Positions 1-8,047 of a stretch of DNA of 32,067 nucleotides are shown one piece after another. The DNA lies in the NCBI RefSeq assembly GCF_000282615.1, contig NZ_AKIY01000288.1, forward strand, positions 1 to 32,067, given 5' to 3'. The notes under the pieces are model-generated. The model ran no database searches. It was not told where the DNA came from and saw only the letters and a program-made list of their open reading frames with translations. The stretch is from Bradyrhizobium sp. YR681 (lineage in GTDB: Bacteria; Pseudomonadota; Alphaproteobacteria; Rhizobiales; Xanthobacteraceae). Every line of letters begins with the position of its first letter. Positions within the stretch are counted from its first letter, which is position 1. The position numbers and the translations under genes are program-made.

Positions 1-301
1 TGGCGGCCCCGCCGGTAGACGACGCGCCCGGCTGAGGGAAGGTCTTGGCTTGGCGCGCCGTGCCGGCACTCCGGGCAGCTCCGCCGCCTCAAGCTGAGTT
101 CCGAAACCGGAGCAGATTTCTTTTCGGTGTTAAGGAGTCCCGCACGTCCAAAAGACGACGATGTCGCGCGAAGACGGCGATATCGCGCGCACTGCGCATA
201 TCCCCGGCCGAGAGCGCTGTTTGCTGCACGGTTCGAATCCTGCAGCGAGCCGCCGGCCGCCCCGTCGACCGAGCACGGTCAAACCGTGCTCGATCCGCGA
301 T
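1..301. other. Left-edge region without a supported gene
   Basis: No convincing gene is seen in this stretch. One forward frame is open from the window edge to a stop at 31-33 and could be the last codons of a gene outside the window (residues AAPPVDDAPG), and another is open to about position 106; neither can be judged. The short frames between 45 and 820 on the plus strand are antisense to, or lie outside, the export gene at 302-1510. The region contains a hairpin at 271-291 (listed separately) and two imperfect copies of CGATRTCGCGCG near 159-190. Confidence 0.4.
271..291 (-). terminator. Hairpin just downstream of the export lipoprotein gene
   Basis: GAGCACGGT (271-279) and ACCGTGCTC (283-291) form a perfect 9-bp stem with a 3-nt loop, starting 10 bases beyond the stop codon of the minus-strand gene ending at 302. 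This position fits transcription termination or 3'-end protection. There is no U-tract on the minus strand after the stem, so it is not a canonical intrinsic terminator. Confidence 0.45.
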
Positions 302-1510
302 TTAGTTGGTGTTCAGGGCGGTGCCGTTCTTGAGGTTCAGCCTCAGGATATGGGCATTGTTGGTCGTGACGATCGTATCGTCCGCCGTGGCAACCACCGT
401 TCGGACGAATTGCAGGAATTTCGCCGTTTCCACCGTCGCTGCGTTGGCCGCAAAGAGAACGTCCTTGTCGCGCATATCGAACTTGGTCGCGAGGAAATAT
501 CCGGCCGGATCGCGGAAGTCCACATTGTAAACGACCGGGACGAGAGGTCCGACATACTTCGAACCATCGACGCCAAGACGCTCGGCGAGTTCGCGCGGTT
601 CACGGCGGTAGACGTAGACGCCGGCCGGCTCAGCCTGCGCGTCAAGCAGACCGCCCGCCTTGGCCATCGCCTGTGCCATCGTGATTTTCCACATATCGAA
701 CGGGAATTGTCCCTGCTGGCCCGAGGCGCCAAAAGCCAGGAACACCTGAGGCTCGCGGTAGACATAGATCGAGTCGCCGGGATGCACCCAAACATTGTTC
801 AGGGGCGAGAATACCACTGAGCCAAACGGCACGGTCGCACGCCTGCCATTTCGCTCGAGCGTGACCCACGTTTCCCAACCCGGCCCCTTCGGACCACCTG
901 CCCGTGTGATCGCGTCCAGAACACGCTCGCCCGCAGCATTCGCCGGGAAACGGTTCGGCTGATTGACCTCGCCCAGAACGCTGATCAGTGACGTGTTCTG
1001 AGTAATCAGCGCCACCACAACCTGCGGTTCGATGGCACGATTTCCAATGGACTTGACGATGTCCTGCTGCACCTCGGCCGGTGTGCGGCCGACCGCCCGG
1101 ACCGCGCCGGCATAAGGCACGGTGATGTTGCCGGCGGAATCGACATTCTGGTTGGGCAGCGACACGAAGTTACCGGGGCGCACGCCCGCCTCGGCGGGGA
1201 TAAACAGACCGCCCGCAGCCGCTTCGAAAATAGTCACGGACACGACGTCGCCGATGCCGAACTTGATGGTGTCCGGCCGCCTCTTGTCGGGGAACGATCC
1301 CGCCAAAGCTCCCGGGCCGTACTCCTGAAGTACGCCGACAACTTCCGGCGTCAACTTCACCACGGCATAGCGAGGACCGGAGCTGGTTTGTTCGGACTTG
1401 ACCTGGAAGTCTTGGGGACCAGAACTCGGCATGATCGAGCAACCTGCGCAAAGCAGCAGGAGGCCGGCTAGCGCGGCGCGCTGAAAATACTCAAACTTCA
1501 AGCTTACCAT
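302..1510 (-). CDS. Wza/GumB-type polysaccharide export lipoprotein
   Basis: Outer-membrane polysaccharide export protein expected to form the exit channel for EPS. The 402-residue product begins with a lipoprotein signal peptide: a basic start, a hydrophobic run and the lipobox LCAGC around residues 20-24, giving a lipidated Cys. A Poly_export-like segment (FGIGDVVSVTIFEA, about residues 85-100, then a beta-rich stretch containing NITVPYAGAVRAVGRTPAEV) is followed by one or two SLBB-like segments (ISVLGEVNQPNRFPANAAG; VFLAFGASGQQGQFPF) and a C-terminal helical region. The ATG at 1510 is preferred; a GTG at 1528 extends it by six residues and neither has a well-spaced ribosome binding site. 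It follows the sugar transferase gene on the same strand but is separated by a terminator, so it probably has its own promoter. No Wzc-like tyrosine kinase partner is in the window. Family call firm; the exact polymer is unknown. Confidence 0.88.
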   Translation of the reverse strand: MVSLKFEYFQRAALAGLLLLCAGCSIMPSSGPQDFQVKSEQTSSGPRYAVVKLTPEVVGVLQEYGPGALAGSFPDKRRPDTIKFGIGDVVSVTIFEAAAGGLFIPAEAGVRPGNFVSLPNQNVDSAGNITVPYAGAVRAVGRTPAEVQQDIVKSIGNRAIEPQVVVALITQNTSLISVLGEVNQPNRFPANAAGERVLDAITRAGGPKGPGWETWVTLERNGRRATVPFGSVVFSPLNNVWVHPGDSIYVYREPQVFLAFGASGQQGQFPFDMWKITMAQAMAKAGGLLDAQAEPAGVYVYRREPRELAERLGVDGSKYVGPLVPVVYNVDFRDPAGYFLATKFDMRDKDVLFAANAATVETAKFLQFVRTVVATADDTIVTTNNAHILRLNLKNGTALNTN

Positions 1511-1626
1511 CCCCAATTGACGACGCACGATTGCGGGAAAACCGTAGCTGAGTCAATCAGTCTCGGGGTCTTCGTGCCGTTTTGCGAAGCATGTTGCGCG
1601 CCCGCTACACACCTCGACTATATGAC

Positions 1627-1666
1627 AAAATAAAAGGCATCGGCGACGTCATTCGCCGCCGATGCC
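1627..1666 (-). terminator. Intrinsic terminator after the sugar transferase gene
   Basis: GGCATCGGCG (1636-1645) and CGCCGATGCC (1657-1666) form a perfect 10-bp stem. Read on the minus strand, the stem is followed directly by TTTTATTTT (complement of 1627-1635). It lies 19 bases beyond the stop of the gene at 1686-3200, and separates it from the export gene at 302-1510. Confidence 0.85.
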
Positions 1667-1685
1667 CTCCGAGTGTGAACGTGCG

Positions 1686-3200
1686 TTAGTAAACGTTCCT
1701 GTTATGAACGACCTCGAAGCACGTCATCATGATGATCTTGATATCCAGGGTGAGCGTCCAATTGTTGATGTACCAGATGTCGCAATCGACTCTGCCCTTC
1801 ATTTGCTCGACCTTGGCGGTCTCACCTCGGTATCCCCTGACCTGGGCCCACCCGGTGATCCCGGGCTTCACGTGATGCCGGAACGCATATTCGGAAAGCA
1901 GGTCACCGTAATGATCGTCGTGCGCAAGCGCGTGAGGCCGCGGGCCGACAAGCGACATATCGCCCAAAAGCACGTTCAAGAGCTGCGGAATCTCGTCAAT
2001 GCTGGATCGACGAAGAACTTTGCCGACCCGCGTCACGCGAGGATCGAACCGCTGCGCCTGAGTAACCACCGCACCATCCTCCATAACGGTCATGGAGCGG
2101 AACTTGAAGATCGAGAACTGCTTCGCGTTGAAACCGTTTCTCTTCTGACGGAAGAAAACCGGCCCCGGCGAGTCGAGCTTGACGGCGACCGCGGTGAGAA
2201 TCATCAGCGGGGCCAGAATGAGCAGGCCGATGCTCGCCCCGATGACATCCACAACGCGCTTGGCGAACTGCTCCCATTGCGAGAGAGGCCCTCTCTGAAC
2301 TTCGACGGACAGAGACTTCCCCAAACGGTAAGATGGATTCGAAGCGACGGAGCGGATGCGCCGGTCCGGCAAGAGGCGAACGGGTAATGGAGACACCCTG
2401 AGGCGATCCCGGATCAACTCCAGCTTGCGCGTATCATTCCATGGCAAAGCCAGCACGATTTCATCGACCCCGCGATCGCGCGCAATCGACAGCGCATTCT
2501 CCAGGGCGCCCTCCTCGTCCTCGGTCATCGAAAAACCGCCAACGCCTTCAGAGGACAACGTCACGCGATCAACCTCGGCAAGGCCGAAACGCTCGAGCAG
2601 TTCATCCTGCCCCAATGCAGCGAGCTCGGAACGCGTGCCGAGCAACACCGTCGCCCGCCCCTGGACGCGCCCCTCGCTGACAGCGCTCAGCACCAGCCGC
2701 TTGGAGAAACGACGAGAGATGATCAGCAGGCAAAACGCGAGCGTTCCATAGCACAGCACCGACCCGCGCGAGAAAGATGCTCCCACCTTCATCAGGAAGG
2801 CGAGTTGAGACAGCAGAAGAATGACGAGCGACCACTGCAGGAAGATCCGGGCAGCATCCTTGCGCCTCGAGAAGACCGCTCGCAGATCATAGAAGCCGCT
2901 GGAATGTCCCAGCAACACATAGATCAGCGCAGACATGATGCCGGCGCCCAGCAACTGCTCCGGACTCTTGAAATCACCGTTCACGGCAATCTGGTATAGA
3001 GCACCTCCAGCAATGCTGGAGAACGCGATCACCGCTGCATCCACGGACATCAGCAGGTACTGGAGCGCCGCGTAGGGGAATTTCCGCCCTAACGCCGGCA
3101 AGAGCCAGGATCCGTTCTTGGGCGTTTCATGGACTTGCGAACCACGAAGACCTTTGTCCGGCACAACCAAGGCGTCGGTGATCGACTCCTGAGGTACCAT
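1686..3200 (-). CDS. Undecaprenyl-phosphate sugar phosphotransferase (WcaJ/ExoY-like, EPS initiation)
   Basis: Transfers a hexose-1-phosphate (usually glucose or galactose) from a UDP-sugar to undecaprenyl phosphate, the first membrane step of EPS repeat-unit assembly. The 504-residue product has an N-terminal multi-span membrane region (about 45-165), a Rossmann-like CoA_binding_3-type segment (about 180-285, starting at ATVLLGT), a further membrane helix (316-340) and a C-terminal bacterial sugar transferase domain. Diagnostic signatures are KRVVDVIGA, DSPGPVFFRQKRNG, FSIFKFRSM, SSIDEIPQLLNVL with the Asp402-Glu403 catalytic dyad, SLVGPRPHA and VKPGITGWAQVRGYRG. The start ATG at 3200 is preceded by GAGGTG at good spacing. 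Architecture matches the long WcaJ-like class rather than the short single-domain ExoY class. Acceptor sugar cannot be read from sequence. It is divergent from the secreted protein at 3381, across a 180-bp AT-rich intergenic region. Confidence 0.93.
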   Translation of the reverse strand: MVPQESITDALVVPDKGLRGSQVHETPKNGSWLLPALGRKFPYAALQYLLMSVDAAVIAFSSIAGGALYQIAVNGDFKSPEQLLGAGIMSALIYVLLGHSSGFYDLRAVFSRRKDAARIFLQWSLVILLLSQLAFLMKVGASFSRGSVLCYGTLAFCLLIISRRFSKRLVLSAVSEGRVQGRATVLLGTRSELAALGQDELLERFGLAEVDRVTLSSEGVGGFSMTEDEEGALENALSIARDRGVDEIVLALPWNDTRKLELIRDRLRVSPLPVRLLPDRRIRSVASNPSYRLGKSLSVEVQRGPLSQWEQFAKRVVDVIGASIGLLILAPLMILTAVAVKLDSPGPVFFRQKRNGFNAKQFSIFKFRSMTVMEDGAVVTQAQRFDPRVTRVGKVLRRSSIDEIPQLLNVLLGDMSLVGPRPHALAHDDHYGDLLSEYAFRHHVKPGITGWAQVRGYRGETAKVEQMKGRVDCDIWYINNWTLTLDIKIIMMTCFEVVHNRNVY

Positions 3201-3305
3201 GAATCACCTCGTATGTTCGGCAAAGCTACAAACTTAACGGGTACTAAAATACGATCTCGCACTGCATTACAATAAATTTGCGCATCGCAACAGATCAAAT
3301 TTTAT

Positions 3306-3360
3306 GGCAGCTAATGCCAAAGAATTAATCATGTCGTCAAGACGAAATTCGCCCGAATTT
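3306..3360. promoter_or_regulatory. Inverted repeats in the divergent promoter region
   Basis: The 180-bp AT-rich gap between the divergent genes at 3200 (minus) and 3381 (plus) contains AAATTCG-CC-CGAATTT (3345-3360), a perfect 7-bp inverted repeat, ending 20 bases before the ATG at 3381. A smaller inverted repeat, TGGCA-gctaa-TGCCA, lies at about 3305-3319. Either could be an operator or a hairpin in the 5' untranslated region of the secreted-protein gene. No promoter boxes are convincing. Confidence 0.4.
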
Positions 3361-3380
3361 GCAATGACAAGGCAGCAACA

Positions 3381-3935
3381 ATGCAATGCAGAATTGTTCT
3401 CCTCGCGATGCTCGGTGTTTGGCTGGTCCAAGCGCGCATGGCGACCGCTCAAGATTGTCCAAATTGCGGCAATCCCCTCGCGCAGCCCCAATTCAGCCAA
3501 AGCACGACGCTCGCGGACGGATGGCGGCTGGTGAAGAGCCGCAATCCGAGCGGAGGAGGCGAAATCGTCTCGGTCATGCATGCGGTCGATACCGCGAAGT
3601 CCGACGTCGGACTTGCAGGCATGAGCCTGCGATGTGGCGCAATCGGCCCCGAAGTGATCCTGATTTTACTGGATCCGGTTCAAACGACGGGACGCCTCCC
3701 GGTGACCCTGAAGACAGGTTCGATAAAGACCCAGTTCGAAGCATCGGTGCTGCAGGACGGACGCGCCATCTTGCTGCCCCTCGCGGCAACGGCCGTCTCG
3801 AACGCCGCCAAAAGAGGCACCACCGAGATCTCCATAACGGTCGACACGCAACCTCAGACGATTAACGGAATCGTACCGCTGACCGGTCTGTTGAGTGCTT
3901 TGAATTCACTGTCTGTACACTGTTCAGGGAAGTAG
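3381..3935 (+). CDS. Secreted or periplasmic protein of unknown function in the EPS cluster
   Basis: A 184-residue protein with a Sec signal peptide (MQCRIVLLAMLG..., predicted cleavage after ATAQ near residue 24). The mature part starts with a CPNCGNP segment, an early C-x-x-C pair. Further Cys residues occur in the middle (SLRCGAIGPEV) and near the C-terminus (VHCSGK). The body looks beta-rich and I do not recognise a family. AAGG lies about nine bases before the ATG. It is divergent from the sugar transferase and is followed 92 bases later by a small membrane protein on the same strand. A role in the envelope or EPS is inferred only from position and signal peptide. Confidence 0.7.
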   Translation: MQCRIVLLAMLGVWLVQARMATAQDCPNCGNPLAQPQFSQSTTLADGWRLVKSRNPSGGGEIVSVMHAVDTAKSDVGLAGMSLRCGAIGPEVILILLDPVQTTGRLPVTLKTGSIKTQFEASVLQDGRAILLPLAATAVSNAAKRGTTEISITVDTQPQTINGIVPLTGLLSALNSLSVHCSGK

Positions 3936-4027
3936 CGACGCCGCGACGCGCGATTCGACGGAGGTCTGAAGCAGAATTCATCGTCTCTTAAGTGGCGGAA
4001 AAGAAGGTGCAATCGGGGAGCTTGCTC

Positions 4028-4369
4028 ATGTTTGCGATTGCCATCTTCTTGTTTCTGGTCTGCGCGGTACTGGCGTGGAGCTTTCGGGTCTGGATACTCA
4101 TTCCGATCTCGGGACTCGCTGTCATCACGCAGGTGATCTCGGATCTGATCGGAGGAGCAAGCATCGGGACGATGCTGGGGTCTGCGCTCGTCATGGCGTT
4201 CGTCCCGCAACTCGGCTTTGTGCTGGGCTTGTTTACACGCTACGTCCTGTTCGCCATGCGCGCACCGCTGCCCTCCGGACATCCGGAGAGCACGATCACA
4301 AAACTTTACAAGCAGAACTCCGATTCATACAGTGTGGCCAAACTACGTCGTGGCTCCGACACCCTGTAG
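4028..4369 (+). CDS. Small integral membrane protein, unknown function
   Basis: A 113-residue membrane protein with about three hydrophobic helices: MFAIAIFLFLVCAVLAW, VWILIPISGLAVITQVI, and a Gly/Ala-rich stretch leading into FVLGLFTRYVLFAM. The tail after about residue 78 is hydrophilic and probably cytosolic. The ATG at 4028 has GGGGAG seven bases upstream. A GTG at 3992 in the same frame would add 12 polar residues but has no ribosome binding site. It sits between the secreted protein and the polymerase-like gene on the same strand, so a role in EPS assembly or regulation is possible. No family is recognised. Confidence 0.62.
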   Translation: MFAIAIFLFLVCAVLAWSFRVWILIPISGLAVITQVISDLIGGASIGTMLGSALVMAFVPQLGFVLGLFTRYVLFAMRAPLPSGHPESTITKLYKQNSDSYSVAKLRRGSDTL

Positions 4370-4451
4370 GCTGCTCCACTGACGCGATAGTTCACGGCAT
4401 ACGCTGCAGATCGGCGAACACCACTGCAGTCGATGTGCCGCCCGCGAGAGG

Positions 4452-5741
4452 TTGGCAGGATTGTCGGCACCACTGATCTGCTTGATTCTGCTGATAACCG
4501 CGACGCCTGCCTTTGCGATAAGCAATCAAGCTCTCGGCCGAGATATCAGCCTGACCGCCGCCGCGATCATTCTGGTCCTGGTCGCGCGCGAAGCGCCGGA
4601 AAAACTCGGCTTCGTCTTGCAGCGGCTGAAAGTGTTCTGGCTTGCCGCCGCCGTGCCCCTGGCGTGGCTGGCGTTTCAACTGCTTCCCCTCCCCGAGGGA
4701 TCGCTGACCAACGCCTTGTGGTCGGCCGCATCGACGGCACTGGCCGAGCATTGGACCAGCGGGCACGTTACGATAGACATCGACGCCACGTTTCGCAGCA
4801 TGATCACCTATCTCGGCGTGCTGGCGCTGACGATTGCCGCGGCGGTCATCGGACGCGATCGTGCCCACGCCAAGGATCTTCTGACCGCCCTCAGTGTCGG
4901 AGCGACCCTCACGGCGATCCTGCTATTGGTCGCCCGGTCCAATCCCAATATCGGACTGCCGGCGCCGGACAGCACCGGCGGAAACGCCATGACCGCGATC
5001 ACCGCGATGGCGATCATCGCGAACGGCTGCATCCTCGTCATGACCACGGGTCAGACCGACGCCGGCTGGTCGTTCGACCGCCTGGGATTTACTGCGTTCG
5101 CCGCCTTTGGAATCGCGATTTCATTCGTCGCACTGGAGGCCGCCGGATGCTTCGCCCTGTCGGCTGCGGCGCTGGCCGGAATCGCCGTCCAGGGCTTTGT
5201 CGTGCTTGTACGTCGCTTGAAACTCCGCTCTTGGCAGGCCTTTTCGCTGTTTCTGGTGCTGGCAGCCCTCGCGATCAGTGTCGTGGCCGCCCGAAATCCG
5301 AGCCTGATCGATCTTGCAGACCGCGCTGGTCCGGAAGACCTTGCAGACGTTCAAAGAGCCCTCTCCGAGGCCCCGTGGCCGGGCTCCGGAGCCGGCACAT
5401 TCGGCTATGCCATGCAGATGTACCGAAGCTTCGGTCTGCCGCCCATGTTGATCGCCCCCTCAACAGTCATCGCGGTCTCGGCGGAATGGGGGCGCGCCGC
5501 ATTGTGGCTCATGATCGCCTCGGTGACGCTGCTCTGCCTTGCGCTGTTCTGGGCGACCTTGCGACGGTCCCGCGACACCCATTTTCCCCTGTTCGCCGCA
5601 ACAGTCCTGCTCGTGGCGCTATGCCAGGCCTTCCTCGACCCGAGCCTTCGGAGCAGCGTCGTTCAGACGACCATCGCCATAGCGATCGGGCTTGGCTTGT
5701 CGCAAAAAGTGGGCGAAGGCCGCCGTTCCAGCGCGGACTGA
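4452..5741 (+). CDS. O-antigen ligase/polymerase (Wzy)-like membrane protein
   Basis: A 429-residue polytopic membrane protein with roughly ten hydrophobic segments, starting with SAPLICLILLITATPAFA and ending near ATVLLVALCQAFLDPSL. The segment EAPWPGSGAGTFGYAMQMY (about residues 304-322) resembles the P-x-x-G-x-G-x-G-x-F loop of the O-antigen ligase/Wzy family. In this setting it most likely polymerises EPS repeat units at the periplasmic face. The start is unusual: the frame has no ATG nearby and begins at TTG 4452 or TTG 4461. The sequence GAGAGG (4446-4451) is better spaced for 4461. The gene converges with the peptidase gene, with only two bases between the stop codons. Family-level call is moderate because Wzy proteins diverge strongly. 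Confidence 0.72.
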   Translation: MAGLSAPLICLILLITATPAFAISNQALGRDISLTAAAIILVLVAREAPEKLGFVLQRLKVFWLAAAVPLAWLAFQLLPLPEGSLTNALWSAASTALAEHWTSGHVTIDIDATFRSMITYLGVLALTIAAAVIGRDRAHAKDLLTALSVGATLTAILLLVARSNPNIGLPAPDSTGGNAMTAITAMAIIANGCILVMTTGQTDAGWSFDRLGFTAFAAFGIAISFVALEAAGCFALSAAALAGIAVQGFVVLVRRLKLRSWQAFSLFLVLAALAISVVAARNPSLIDLADRAGPEDLADVQRALSEAPWPGSGAGTFGYAMQMYRSFGLPPMLIAPSTVIAVSAEWGRAALWLMIASVTLLCLALFWATLRRSRDTHFPLFAATVLLVALCQAFLDPSLRSSVVQTTIAIAIGLGLSQKVGEGRRSSAD

Positions 5742-5743
5742 TC

Positions 5744-6349
5744 CTAGACCCTGCGGTCCGCGATCGTCGTCCACAGCTTGCTGCTGTTCGGCAATTGCAT
5801 GCGGACCCATCGATAGGGCGCCCGGGACCACGGCCTCAGTTGGGCATTGAGATTGTCCAGGACAACGTCGCCCTCGTTGGTTCGGACCACCAGCACGAGG
5901 TGATGCTCGCCGCCGGGAACGACCACTTCGCTCAGCAACAGCACGCGAGCGGGCCAACCACGCTTCAGCAACTCGTGACGCTTGGTGACCGCATAGTCGT
6001 TGCAATCGCCCCGGGCCGGATTGAGAACCCAGGCCTCCTCGGCCTCGTTGTCGAGCCGAGCCGCCACGATGTCGCGATTGACCGCTTCGTTGACCTGCTT
6101 CAGATCCTTGAGCCGCTCAGGCGTAAGCTGGACCGGACCTCCGCGAAACAGGGGCCGACTACGGCATTCCGCCTCGTACCGGTGGCAGAAGCGGTTGAAA
6201 GCCATGGGGGGTAATGCAGGCGCGTCGAATTTGATGCGCTGGATGAGGGGCCGCAAGCCTATGGTTGATCCCAGCAGGCCAGCGGCCGCAGGTGCTGCAA
6301 GGCACCAGGAGGCGATTGCAACGGCCAGGCTTGCCGATATTCTGCGCAT
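5744..6349 (-). CDS. Transglutaminase-like cysteine peptidase (BTLCP / LapG-like), exported
   Basis: A 201-residue protein of the bacterial transglutaminase-like cysteine proteinase family. Relatives such as LapG cleave surface adhesins in the periplasm under c-di-GMP control. A signal peptide (MRRISASLAVAIASWCLAAPAAA) precedes the domain. The catalytic triad is visible as Cys116 in ARGDCNDYA, His150 in GEHHLVLVV and Asp165 in DVVLDNL, with spacing like that in LapG. GGGGAG lies eight bases before the ATG. It converges with the polymerase-like gene and diverges from the phosphatase gene. No LapD receptor or large LapA-type adhesin is in the window, so the substrate is unknown. Processing of EPS machinery or a remote adhesin are both open. 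Confidence 0.87.
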   Translation of the reverse strand: MRRISASLAVAIASWCLAAPAAAGLLGSTIGLRPLIQRIKFDAPALPPMAFNRFCHRYEAECRSRPLFRGGPVQLTPERLKDLKQVNEAVNRDIVAARLDNEAEEAWVLNPARGDCNDYAVTKRHELLKRGWPARVLLLSEVVVPGGEHHLVLVVRTNEGDVVLDNLNAQLRPWSRAPYRWVRMQLPNSSKLWTTIADRRV

Positions 6350-6427
6350 GTCTTTGCTCCCCGCTTTCGGGAGAAGCTAAGCTGGAGACCTTGAGATTCT
6401 GGGCGCTCGATACGGCCAAATTGGTTC

Positions 6428-6445
6428 AAGAAACTCACGTTTCTT
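6428..6445. promoter_or_regulatory. Inverted repeat in the peptidase/phosphatase divergent region
   Basis: AAGAAAC-TCAC-GTTTCTT is a perfect 7-bp inverted repeat in the AT-rich 195-bp gap between the divergent genes starting at 6349 (minus) and 6545 (plus). It could serve as an operator shared by both. No known regulator consensus is recognised. Confidence 0.35.
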
Positions 6446-6544
6446 TACGGACTTATTAACTATAAGTGTCAGACAACGTTTAGAAGTACGCCACCCCTTA
6501 ATGGTTCCTCCCCCTCCGGACGGCAAGGAGCCTTGGGCTCGCAG

Positions 6545-7285
6545 ATGTTAAGATCGTCCCGCGCCAAGAGTTCGGCACCCAAACCAAGGTTGCCGGACGG
6601 TATTCGTATTTATGCGATCAGCGACATCCATGGCTGCTCCGATCTGCTCAGAACCCTGTTTGAGGTGATCGACCGCGATCTGATGACCATCGGCCGACGG
6701 CGGGCGCTTCACGTCTTCCTTGGCGACTATATCGACCGCGGACCGGACTCCTCGGGGACGATCGACCTTCTGATTGATCGCGCTCGGAGGCACGAATCGA
6801 TCTTCCTCAAGGGCAATCATGAAGAGTTCCTGTTCGAGGTGCTGAGAGATCCCGAGATGCTGCAGAACTGGAGACAGTATGGCGGCCTCCAAACCCTAAG
6901 CTCCTATGGCATTCAGCCTCCGCTGAATCCGACCGTCGAGGAACAAAAAGAGCTGATAGAACGGCTTGCATTGGCGATCCCGATGCATCACCGGATGTTC
7001 TTCGAAAGGCTCCGCACTCGTTTCGTATGCGGGGACTTTTTCTTCGTCCATGCGGGCATCAAGCCTGGACTGCCCCTGGCCAGTCAACGCGAGGAAGATC
7101 TTCTCTGGATTCGAGACGAATTCCTGCTCAGCGAGAGGAAATATGAGAAATACATCATCCACGGTCATACTCCCGTCCGTGAGCCGGACATTCGGCCAAA
7201 CCGCGCCAACATCGATACGGGCGCCTACGCCACCGGCAATCTGACGCTCCTGACCATCCAGGGCCACCAGCTGCTGGCCCTCTAA
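6545..7285 (+). CDS. PPP-family metallophosphatase (serine/threonine phosphatase-like)
   Basis: A 246-residue cytosolic metallophosphoesterase of the PPP/ApaH-like class. All metal-binding signatures are present in order: SDIHG (Asp27, His29), GDYIDRGPDS (Asp61, Arg65), KGNHEEF (Asn91, His92), a later VHAGIKPGLP and HGHTPV. It could dephosphorylate Ser/Thr phosphoproteins or small molecules such as dinucleoside polyphosphates; the length and sequence favour the protein-phosphatase-1-like bacterial group. The start is ambiguous: AAGGAG (6525-6530) is two bases before TTG 6533 and 14 before ATG 6545, and the ATG is used here. The next gene begins 18 bases after the stop, so the two are probably cotranscribed. 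Its neighbours suggest a role in regulating EPS synthesis (inference). Confidence 0.88.
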   Translation: MLRSSRAKSSAPKPRLPDGIRIYAISDIHGCSDLLRTLFEVIDRDLMTIGRRRALHVFLGDYIDRGPDSSGTIDLLIDRARRHESIFLKGNHEEFLFEVLRDPEMLQNWRQYGGLQTLSSYGIQPPLNPTVEEQKELIERLALAIPMHHRMFFERLRTRFVCGDFFFVHAGIKPGLPLASQREEDLLWIRDEFLLSERKYEKYIIHGHTPVREPDIRPNRANIDTGAYATGNLTLLTIQGHQLLAL

Positions 7286-7303
7286 CGCGACCTGTTGTCC
7301 CGA

Positions 7304-7948
7304 ATGGTTTCACACCCCCTATTTCGCGCGACCCTGATCGTTCTGGCCGCCGCGATCGGCTACGAGGGAATCAGTGCGATGATTTCCGACATCGCCGACA
7401 TGCGCGCGTCGGTTGCAGCCAAGACCAATGCAGTTGCACAGGCGCAGCCCGACGGGCTCGCCGCGCGCTCCAGCTATGACCGCGGCACGGCTCGCGCCGT
7501 TGCCGACGCGCTGGAAATGCTGCGCGGGCCGGCCAACGGCTCACTCCAAAGCAAGGACGTCGATCGCGTTGGCCACACGCTTCGCCCGGCACTGGCGCGC
7601 GCGCCCCATGACGCACTTCTCTGGCTCGGCCTGGCCGCATGGGAGACTGGTCGCGCCCCCAACAGCTCGGCCGGCGCGGAGCCATTGAAAATGGCCTATT
7701 TCACGGCCCCGAACGACGCCCGATTGATGGCGATGAGGCTTGAGATCACAACGCGAATGAGCGGCCCCATCGATATGCAACTCAAACAGCTTGCCGAGGG
7801 CGACGTGCGGCTGATGCTGACGCGTCAACCTGACCAGCGCGCAGCCGTGGTTTCGGCCTATCGACAGGCGTCAAACCAGGGAAAGACATTGCTCGAAGAC
7901 GCTGTTCGGGCCACGGACCCGTCATTTCTGAAGCTATTGCGCGGTTAG
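7304..7948 (+). CDS. Membrane-anchored helical-repeat protein, EPS-associated
   Basis: A 214-residue protein with an N-terminal membrane anchor or uncleaved signal (HPLFRATLIVLAAAIGYEG) and an otherwise helical, Ala-rich soluble part, probably periplasmic. The stretch around ALARAPHDALLWLGLAAWE looks like a TPR-type helix pair, suggesting a scaffold role. A TTG at 7295 would extend it by three residues; the ATG at 7304 is used although no good ribosome binding site is seen for either. It lies 18 bases after the phosphatase gene and probably depends on read-through or translational coupling. No family name can be given. Confidence 0.66.
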   Translation: MVSHPLFRATLIVLAAAIGYEGISAMISDIADMRASVAAKTNAVAQAQPDGLAARSSYDRGTARAVADALEMLRGPANGSLQSKDVDRVGHTLRPALARAPHDALLWLGLAAWETGRAPNSSAGAEPLKMAYFTAPNDARLMAMRLEITTRMSGPIDMQLKQLAEGDVRLMLTRQPDQRAAVVSAYRQASNQGKTLLEDAVRATDPSFLKLLRG

Positions 7949-8047
7949 AGCCTTTCATCGAGACGCCCTGCCTGCACGCCCAGGAGGATATTGATCCTGC
8001 CCGGCCCAAAGACTAAGGTCGTTGCCAGATCAGACAGGAAATTGGCA

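Noticed and set aside
161..820. A 219-codon forward frame at the left edge
   Set aside because: Most of it is antisense to the export lipoprotein gene; no domain is visible.
4433..6214. A 593-codon forward frame overlapping the polymerase-like gene and the protease gene
   Set aside because: The overlapping frame at 4452-5741 encodes a proper membrane protein, and 5744-6349 on the other strand has an intact catalytic triad; this frame is Arg/Pro-rich without domains.
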